Shown here piece after piece: positions 1-8,500 of a stretch of 64,000 bases of DNA; the first letter of the stretch is position 1, and every line of letters begins with the position of its first letter. This DNA is from CAZAYP01 sp964489425 [NCBI: uncultured Verrucomicrobiota bacterium] (lineage in GTDB: Bacteria > Verrucomicrobiota > Kiritimatiellia > RZYC01). The translations under genes and the position numbers were made by a program. Location of the stretch: NCBI GenBank assembly GCA_964489425.1, contig CAZAYP010000020.1, forward strand, positions 11,667-75,666. The letters run 5' to 3'. The notes under the pieces are model-generated. The model was not told where the DNA came from. It ran no database searches and saw only the letters and a program-made list of their open reading frames with translations.

Positions 1-254
1 ATTGCACGCCCGTCCCCAACCAGCAGAACACGTTCAGCCAGGACGGGTACCTGCTGATCTGCATCCAAGGCGCGCCGCCCGGCGGCGCCAGCCTGGTAAC
101 ATTCAGCGCGGGATATTTTGCCAACCTGTACCTGGCCAACGATGTTCCGCACCTGCTGCCGTTATGCCGCGGCATGGGCTGGAGTTTGAGCGCCTCCAGC
201 AACAACATCAAGGTTTGCCAGTGGCTGCCGATCGGCCTGGGGGCGAACCAATGA
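1..254 (+). CDS. C-terminal fragment of a secreted NFQGRL-family paralogue
   Basis: The reading frame that begins at base 3 is open from the window edge and stops with TGA at 252-254. It gives about 83 residues of the C-terminus of a protein whose start lies outside the window. Its last residues (W-L-P-I-G-L-G-A-N-Q) match the ends of the next two proteins in pattern (W-Q-P-M-G and W-L-P-Q-G-L-S-A-G-Q), so I read it as the first visible member of a tandem family. It ends 17 bases before the next start, consistent with one transcript. The composition is Gly/Ala/Ser/Asn-rich, as in the two complete copies. Its function is unknown, and only the family link to its neighbours is supported. Confidence 0.7.
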   Translation, partial: CTPVPNQQNTFSQDGYLLICIQGAPPGGASLVTFSAGYFANLYLANDVPHLLPLCRGMGWSLSASSNNIKVCQWLPIGLGANQ

Positions 255-271
255 CGAGCAAGGAGAAGGTC

Positions 272-1363
272 ATGGATGCAATGCGATTCTGGAAAACCAC
301 CCCGGCCGATGGCCGCCCCTCCTTGGAAAGGAGGGGAGCCCGGACGGTTGTGGCCGTGCTGGCGCTGGCGGGATGGATAGCCACCGGCCAGTTTGCCGCC
401 GTCGCCGCCGTGCCCGTGGGGATCAACTACCAGGGGCGCCTGCTCGACGAGTTCGGCCATCCCGTGGCCAACGGCAACTACCCGGCCATGTTCAAGATTT
501 GCAGCGCGCCGGTGGGCGGCGAACTGTGCACCAATCTCCAGACCATCTCCACCTACACCGGGGTGTTCAACGTGGTGATCGGCCACCAGTACGGCACTTG
601 GATGCCGGCCGGCTCCACTGTGGCCAGCTTCTTCACCGGGTCGGGCGCCGACGTGCGCTACCTGGATGTGTCCGTGCAATTGACGCCTGGCCTGTGGACC
701 ACGCTGGCGCCGCGCAAGCAATTCCAGGCGGTTCCCTATGCCCTCCTGGCCGGCGATGCCAGCACGGCGCTGGGCAACTTGACCGTGCACGGGTCCATGA
801 CGGTCAATGGCAACGTCCAGGGCGTGGCCATGAACGCATGGCAGCTGAACGGGCTGCAACCTGGCAATTACGCCGGGCCGGTAAAGGCGACATTTAACGG
901 ATATGTGTATCCCTGGCTGGTGAGCACACCGAACGCCTGGAACCAGGGGCATTTCGATCCCGGCGTTTCCGGCGGCCGGATCCCGTTGAGTTTGTCCGGC
1001 CAGCGGGTCGTGATGAGCGCCACCCAACCGCTGTTCGGCGAGGCTCTCAACACGAACCTCGGGCTGTCCGTCTATGGCTCGGTCAGCCTCATGGGGTATG
1101 GCCAGTCACCCCAGCTCGGCACGCCGGAGAAAGCCAGGACGGACGGCTTGCTCTCGCTCTTTGGCGGCCAAAGCGACCATGCCAACGTGCAAATCTGGGA
1201 TGCCAGCAGCAACCTGGTGATGACGGTGCCGCTGCAGGCCAACATGCTTGTTACATTGCCGGTGCCCAAGAACTACTCCTGGCAGATCAATAATGCCACC
1301 AACTTTCCTTGGAACAATTCCCTGCGAACCTGGCAGCCCATGGGCATGGACACGGACATGTGA
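272..1363 (+). CDS. Secreted NFQGRL-family protein, paralogue 2 of a tandem array
   Basis: The product is 363 residues. I start it at the ATG at 272 because an AAGGAGAAGG ribosome site lies just upstream; the ATG at 251 is also in frame. A hydrophobic N-terminal segment (around residues 25-45, ending near A-A-V-A-A) looks like a signal peptide. The mature part opens with 'INYQGRLLDEFG' and continues with 'GGELCTNLQT', 'PYALLAGDA' and 'LTVHGSMTVNGN'. Similar phrases occur in secreted, tail-fibre-like or surface proteins of many bacteria, where an input 'product with options' module is followed by short beta repeats. It is paralogous along its length to the next gene, with the same order of motifs. 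The exact role is unknown; a surface or secreted beta-structured protein is the best inference. Confidence 0.75.
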   Translation: MDAMRFWKTTPADGRPSLERRGARTVVAVLALAGWIATGQFAAVAAVPVGINYQGRLLDEFGHPVANGNYPAMFKICSAPVGGELCTNLQTISTYTGVFNVVIGHQYGTWMPAGSTVASFFTGSGADVRYLDVSVQLTPGLWTTLAPRKQFQAVPYALLAGDASTALGNLTVHGSMTVNGNVQGVAMNAWQLNGLQPGNYAGPVKATFNGYVYPWLVSTPNAWNQGHFDPGVSGGRIPLSLSGQRVVMSATQPLFGEALNTNLGLSVYGSVSLMGYGQSPQLGTPEKARTDGLLSLFGGQSDHANVQIWDASSNLVMTVPLQANMLVTLPVPKNYSWQINNATNFPWNNSLRTWQPMGMDTDM

Positions 1364-1404
1364 AGCCTGGTGCATATCAAAGCCGATTTATCTAGAGGTT
1401 CAAT

Positions 1405-2502
1405 ATGAAAAGAAGCGCACAGCTATTCCGAACAAGGGCCTCGGTCTTGACAAGGTGGGTCGCGGCGGCGGGACGATGGACCGTCCTGGGCGCCCTGCTG
1501 CTCTGGTCCGGATCTGCCGGCGCCGCCACGGTGCCGCTGGCGATCAACTTCCAGGGCCGGCTGGTGGACCAGAACGGCATGGCGGTGACGGACGGCACTT
1601 ACCAGGTGCAGTTCCGCATCTGCAATGCGCCCACCGGCGGCGAGTTGTGCACCAACATTCAGACGGTCACCACCCACGACGGCATCGTCAACACGATGAT
1701 GGGCCACCAGTACGGGACCTGGCAGCCGCCGGGCACCACTCTGGCGGATGTGTTCAAGGGCGACATGACCGACCAGCGGTTTCTGGACGTGAGCGTCCAG
1801 CTGTTGCCGGGCCAATGGTTCCCGATGCTGCCGCGCAAGCAGCTGCTGGCCGCGCCTTACGCGCTCAAGGCCGGCGATGTCAGCCAGACGCACGGGGATT
1901 TGACCGTGGCCGGCAACCTTTACGTGAACGGCAACCTCCGCGCCAATGTCAACAACACCCTCGCCCTCAGCGGTGTCGCGGCTACCCAGTTGGTCACGCT
2001 GGGCGGACCGGTCCAGGATTGGCAGGGGGTCTGGGCGGACCAGGGCGGCCAGATCCAGCAGGGCAATTTGCAAGGGTGGCCCGCCGCAGACCCACTGCGA
2101 ATGAGTGGCCAGCGCATGATCATGGGCGGCGCATACAGCTATGAATGTTCCGGCGGTGAGTGCGCCAACACCGCTCCAGGGCTGGGGGTATTCGGAACGG
2201 TCAGCATGATGAACAAGACGATCCAAAACATGTCGGGCAGTATCAATACCATGGTCCGGGCGCCATCGGACGGATTCCTGATGACCTACTGGAGCAATCC
2301 CAGTTATCCGGCTAATGCCGGCAATACGGTGCGGATCTACGATAATAACAGTAACCAGCTGTTCATCCTGAATGCCATGAACGGAGCGTCCCTGACGATC
2401 CCGGTGCCCAAGAACACCTATTGGATGTACCAGCCGGGATATGCTCTGGGAGCCAATTTTTGGATCCAGTGGCTGCCCCAGGGCCTGTCGGCAGGCCAAT
2501 AA
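1405..2502 (+). CDS. Secreted NFQGRL-family protein, paralogue 3 of a tandem array
   Basis: The product is 365 residues with a clear Sec signal peptide: basic N-terminus, hydrophobic core around residues 25-38, and cleavage after A-G-A near residue 40. The mature protein starts 'TVPLAINFQGRLVDQNG' and shares with its upstream neighbour the blocks GGELCTN, GHQYGTW, D-V-S-V-Q-L-x-P-G, PRKQ and PYALKAGD, then 'DLTVAGNLYVNGNL'. The second half is more divergent (collagen-like or tail-fibre-like, Gly/Asn/Ser-rich) and ends W-L-P-Q-G-L-S-A-G-Q. It lies 41 bases after the previous gene and 46 bases before the giant gene, so the three are probably cotranscribed. Gene duplication followed by divergence of the C-terminal half is the simplest history. 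No enzyme motif is visible. Confidence 0.78.
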   Translation: MKRSAQLFRTRASVLTRWVAAAGRWTVLGALLLWSGSAGAATVPLAINFQGRLVDQNGMAVTDGTYQVQFRICNAPTGGELCTNIQTVTTHDGIVNTMMGHQYGTWQPPGTTLADVFKGDMTDQRFLDVSVQLLPGQWFPMLPRKQLLAAPYALKAGDVSQTHGDLTVAGNLYVNGNLRANVNNTLALSGVAATQLVTLGGPVQDWQGVWADQGGQIQQGNLQGWPAADPLRMSGQRMIMGGAYSYECSGGECANTAPGLGVFGTVSMMNKTIQNMSGSINTMVRAPSDGFLMTYWSNPSYPANAGNTVRIYDNNSNQLFILNAMNGASLTIPVPKNTYWMYQPGYALGANFWIQWLPQGLSAGQ

Positions 2503-2548
2503 AGCCCGTGGTGCGGGAAGGCATCCGTTTATGAAGATGGAGACAATT

Positions 2549-5500
2549 ATGAGAAAACAATGGATGGGGCTGGCCCTGGCCATGATGTTCCTGACGGTCC
2601 CGGCCTGGGCGCAGAACCAGTTTGATCTGAAGCCCACAGTCTACAACGACTGGGTGACGGCCGCGCATTCCGGCTGGTGGACGGCCTGGTCCAACACCAC
2701 CTGCTTTTCCGGCAGCGGTGTTTTGACCAACCAGGGAACCGGCCTGACGCCGGTATTCCCTTCCTCTGCCGACAACCAGGTCCGCATGGAGTATGCGCAG
2801 GTCGGCTACATGTTCAGCGATTCCACACCCAATGCCTACCTGGGCGATCGGATCACGCCGCCCGTCGGCTTGACCGTGGATTGGAACGCCATGCGATCCA
2901 ATAACGTGTACGTGACCAATTACGTGGTTTACACGTCGCTGGGCGGCACCAGTTATGTAGCCTCGCTGGTCTGGGTCACCAACTATGTGTCGGCCGATGG
3001 CACGGCCGTACTGTCGCCGGAACAGGGGGCGTACTACTTTGTCAATGGCGGCGAGACCCGCATCACCTGGCAACTGGCAGGTGGCGGGTCCACGACGCTC
3101 GTTTACAACGTGGCCGGCTATTCCCAGCAACGGCCCAAGCGTATTTTCTGGACTGAATCGCCCTATGACGCGCCGGGGGTGAGCCTGGCGGGCCAATATG
3201 TGCGCATTCATTACACGCCCAGCCTGCCGCCAGCGCATTTCGAGGTCCAGTACGACAGCCAGGGAAATCCCCAGCGGGTGTTGCGGGACGGCGTGTACCT
3301 GGACCCGAATACCGCCCTGCTGCGCGCCGCGCCGCCGGCCAGCGCCTATTTTCTGATCGAGTATTTCAAGACCGGGTCGTTCCAGGATTCCCTGGGCATG
3401 GTGCTCATCCAGGTCATGGAACCGTTCATTGCCGAGCTGCCGGCCAACCTGGGCGCGCGGTTGCTGCCCTCGGATTCGCGCTATGGATATTCCAATCTCG
3501 AGGCGCAGGTGACCCATGGGTTGGGCAACAATCAAAACGGGACCGTGGATCAAAGCAGCTATGTGTATCAGCACCAGACCCAGAATCCCAACCATCTCCA
3601 GAATGGCTGGCTGTTTGCGGTGCGCAAGAACACGGACGCGCCTTGGAACATCGAGGTGTACTGGGAAGAGCCGGACTTCATGAGCGTGTATTGGCCGTTC
3701 GAAGCCGACTGGTACAGCGCGGACTGGCCCGACTACATCACCAAGGTGGTCCGGGGCGAAGCGGGCGATGACGGCGGCCTGGAGCCGGTCCTGCCCAGCG
3801 CCATGAATTACACCATCCTGCCGTACCAGGAGCCGCCCAACAACAGCGAGTTCCAGGTCACGGGCAATGGCCAGCAGCTCCAGCTCACCGGCGTGGATGG
3901 CCGGGCCATCATGCAGATGTATGATCTCAACACGGAGAACATCTGGTTCGAACCCCTGCTATCTATCAGCCACACGAACGATACGTTCGACCTGCGGCCT
4001 ACCCAGGCCCATGTCGGCGACGAACTGGCGCCGGAAGGCGGCATCTCGCTTTGGTTCCAAGGCCAGCCGGACGCGTTCGCGGTCATTTCCAATGCCAGCA
4101 TCAACCAGGATTTCACCTTGGAAATGTGGGTGAAATGCAGCGCCGATGTCACCAGCATGGTCCCTTGGCTTTGTGTGGTGACCGGATCGCCGGCCACGGC
4201 AAGCTGGTGGAACGCCGACCCGTCCGGCGTCGTCACCAACCTTGGTCAACCGCGCCTGGTGCTGGGCCAACTCCCGGACTACGAGGGCGGGGTGGCCGCG
4301 GGCATGCTGGCGCTGTTCAACTCGGGATCGTCCGGCGCGGTGATGGGCGTCACCAGCGGATCGCGGGTGATGTTCAACCTGGGGCAGTGGAACCATGTGG
4401 CGTTGACCTATGCCTCGGCCAACCAGTCCATGGCTATTTTCATCAACGGCGCTCTCTATGGCGGGCAGTCGTTATCCAATGTGATGGCGCAGAGCAACTG
4501 GAGCGGGCTGGACATGCCCAGCCTGGCTGGCGCCAACCTGGTGCTGGGCTGCAGCCTGTTCGCCGGCAACCTGGATGAACTGCGCCTGTGGAACCGGGTG
4601 CTGTCCACGGACGAAATCAGTTTCTACATGAACCGCATGGTCAACCCGGTGCTGACTAACTATGCCGGGCTGGTCGGCTGCTGGCCGGTCCTGCACTTGG
4701 GCGACCCCAACCTGTTGATCAATCTCAGTTCAGCCAATCGCGCTGGCGACGGGTTGCTGGTGGGCGTGCAGCATGCTAATGGCGGGCCGTTTTATGCAAA
4801 TGAGGATATCGCCATGTATTCAGAATATCATGGCTATATTTACGACCCGCCGGGCCAGGCGCCGTACAACGTCAATACCTATGCTTACCCCATAGCGCAA
4901 AACCCGGATGCCCAGACCGAGGTATTCCTGGTCAACGAAAACAAGCACAAGTTCGAGGGCGTGGCCGATACCAACAACCCGTTGGCCAACTACGACATCG
5001 AACTGTGGTGGTCGGAGGACATTTCGCTGCTCGCCAATCCGCCCATGCCCACCAACGTGTACATCCCCAACTTTGTCCAGCGCTACCAAACCCAGTGGCC
5101 GACCAACGTGCCCCAAATTGTACTGGCCAGCGGCCTGGGGTACACGCTGACCAACAACTACACCCGCACCATCAACATCGGCATGACCGGGCAGGTCCAG
5201 GTCGTCACCAACTGGGTTGCCAATCCGCAGCTTTATATCCAGAACGCGACCAACCAGCCGGGCTTCAATCCCAATGAGGAACACGCCCTGTTCGATTACC
5301 TCACTTACTACGCCCTGCGCGACGACCTGAACGCCGCCGGCGACTCGCGGCCGTACGTGCTGGTCCAGTACACGGACCCCTCCAACAACAACCAGCCCGA
5401 GATGCTGCCCCTGATGGTTGTGCGCACCAACGCGACGTATCCGGACTTTACGTTCAACATGCAGGCCGGGTACCGCATTCCCGGCCCACACCCGCTCGAC

Positions 5501-8500
5501 CTGCTGGCCAATCCCAACACGCCGAACACGTATTGCTTGAGTGGTCCGGGCTGGCGCGACCGCACGCTGACCTGGTGGGCCAAGGCGGCCGGCGACTTTG
5601 GCAGCAACACGGCGCTCATGGTCATGCGCGATTTCTACCCCATGCAGTCCAGCTTCTACTTCCCTAACCGCAACGCAAGTATGAGCCAGCCGGCCTTGGG
5701 CACTCCCATCCCATGGCTGCCCGGCTACATGAACTTTAATTCCACGGCGTACCCGACCAGCGGCGTGCCCATCAACGTCAAATGGACCGTGAGCTGGCCG
5801 GCCGCGCCAACCATGGACGCCTGCCGCACGTTGCTGACCGCGCGCGACGGGCTGCCGGACATGTACAACCAGTTGAGCGCCGAGATCCTTTATGACCAGT
5901 ATGCGGCCGCGACTACCGGCGCGTCCACCAACCACACCACCGCGGAGTTGATCGACCCCATATCGGCCCAGGCGGCGGATCTGCAGTTGGCCGCGAATCC
6001 GCAGTACAAGTTCCCCGACGACTTCGTGGGTCCCTACACCAGCAAGCCGGGCGACAAGGTGTATAACCGCGCCGGCATTTATTATTTCAACGGTCTCTCG
6101 CCGATCGTGGGCGAGCGGCTCTATTACAACCCGTACCTGGGATCGAGCAACCTGGTTTTGATCGGCCAGTACATCGCTCCGGCCAGCGGTGGTGCCTATC
6201 TTGAGCCCAACGTGCTGTCCGACCAGCAGCGCGGCGAAATCATCAACCTGGCCGTGGGCTCGGCCAAGGATGCCATCGCATTCGCGCTGTGGTCCAACGC
6301 CGTCATGGGCCTGGCGCGCGCGCCGATTGTGACCGCCGGGGCCAACCAGCCGGTGACCAAGTACGCGCTCTACAGCACCGGCCGTGGCGCGGGCTACATC
6401 ACCCTGGTGATGAACAACGCCACCAACCCGGCCACGGGCGTGGCGGCGGGCGATACGATCTCCATGTACGTCATCCAGGTAACCTCCAACCTGTACCTGG
6501 GCCAGATCATCCCGCTGGAAGACCAGAACAACATTCTCTCGCAGATGATGAACCTGCTCTACAGCGAGATCCTGCCGTTCTGTATCGACACCAACTTCAC
6601 GTTCCAGTGGCAGTACAACCCGATCCTGGCCGACGGCACCGTGAACTCCAACAACTGGACCGACTATGCCGTGGGCCACAGCCTGGGCATGATCACCCTC
6701 GGCAGCCAGGGCGCCCAGCTAACAGATTTTGAGGATAACTATTACCGCCTGCGCTACCATGCTGACCCCGTGTCCCAGGCCGCGCCCGTGGTGGGCACCA
6801 ACTGGACTGGTTGGGCGGACGACGCCCTGGCCGAGGGTTGGGTCCAGCGCGTGCTCAACAACCTTACGCCCTTTGACCAGAAAGTGCGCGACGCCTACGA
6901 CAATCCCATCAATGGCGTCATCCGCATGGTCCAGATCGCCGGCGGCCCCTACGAAGGCGACGTGGCCCTGAACATGCAGAACCTGGACCAGTACGGTTTG
7001 CTGCAGATTTACCACACCGTGCGCAACGTGGCGCTGAACCTGATCCAGGGCCGGCCGAACGTGGATCCGGCGTTTGCCTTGCAACTGCTCCTGGCCTGTG
7101 CACGGCTGAACGACCTGTACATGCTGCTGGGCAACGAAGCTTTTGCCGACGCCCAGGATCCCATGGTTGGGTTCGGCAGCACGGCGGTGTTCGATGGCGC
7201 GGCCTTGTCCATCGATTACGGCGCCTATGCCTCTTCGATCTATTGTTTCGAGAACCAGTACAACTCGCTGTTGGACGAGGAGCTCGGCTTGCTTTATGGC
7301 CGCAGCCTGGCCGACCCCGCGCCGGGCGTGCGCACCAGCCCGTTCTACAACCGCCTGATGTGGAACTGGACCCGGGGCATCAACGCCGGCGAAGTGGCCT
7401 ATGCCATGAACTACAACATCATCGGCACCAACCAGGTCACGATCACCGTGGACACGGCGGCCAGCCTGTTCCCGCAGGGGCATGGCGATGCCTGGGGCCA
7501 TTACCTGAGCGCGCTCACGCTGTTTTACCAGCACCTGCACATTGACAATATCCCTGTGGAAAACGCCTGGGTGTGGCCGGCCGACCTGGCCGTGCTGGTG
7601 GGCGCGGACTCGGTGCTCGTAGATTATAACTTCGAGGCCAAGTTTGCCGAGGCAGCGGTGGGCCTGGCGCGCAGCGGCGCGGAGATCGTCGGCCGGGTGC
7701 ACCGCAAAGTGTATGACGCCGGCGGCGATGGGATGCTGGACGGGTACCGCGACGTGTATACCAACCGCGCCTGGGGCTTGGGCGAATGGGCCGGCCGCGC
7801 CGGCCAGGCCAACCTCTACAACTGGCTGGCGATCAATGCCATCCTGCCCTACCAGGCCCCCGACGCCACCAACGCCTACCAGCCCTCGCTCAAGGGCAAA
7901 GGCCGCGCCACCACGCCGGAACTGGCGGAACTGGCCAGCTTGACCGCACAAATCCAGAAAAAAGCGCAAAACGCTGATGCCGGTCTAAACCCGTTGGGCC
8001 TGGCCGAAGGGAGCGTGCCGTTTGATATCAATCCTGCGGACATCGACGCCGGCAAAACCCATTACGAGCAGATTTATGACCGCGCCGTCCAGGCGCTGGA
8101 AAATGCCACGCTGGTGTTTGACCAGGCACAAGCGTTTAGTCGATTGTTGCGACAGCAGCAGGAATCCGCCGCCAACTACCAGCGCTCGCTGGAATCCATG
8201 GAGCAGGACTACAATGCCCGGCTCATCGAAATCTTCGGCTACCCATATGCCGATGACATCGGACCCGGCAAGACCTATCCCCAAGGTTATGATGGGCCGG
8301 ACCTGCTTCATTTCAACTATATCGACATGAGCGCGCTGGGATCGACCGCGTTTGACTTGGGGCCGATCCAGGAGACAATCTTTGTGATCAACGACGATCC
8401 CGACCAGCATGAGTATACGGTGAACAACACATGGGCCGGCGTCAACGGCACGCCCCAATCCGTGACCTATTCGTGGAATGACGGCATTTACCCCGCCTGG

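Noticed and set aside
1423-2637. 404-codon minus-strand frame across the NFQGRL paralogue
   Set aside because: It is antisense to a gene with a signal peptide and a paralogue, and its own product has no recognisable pattern.
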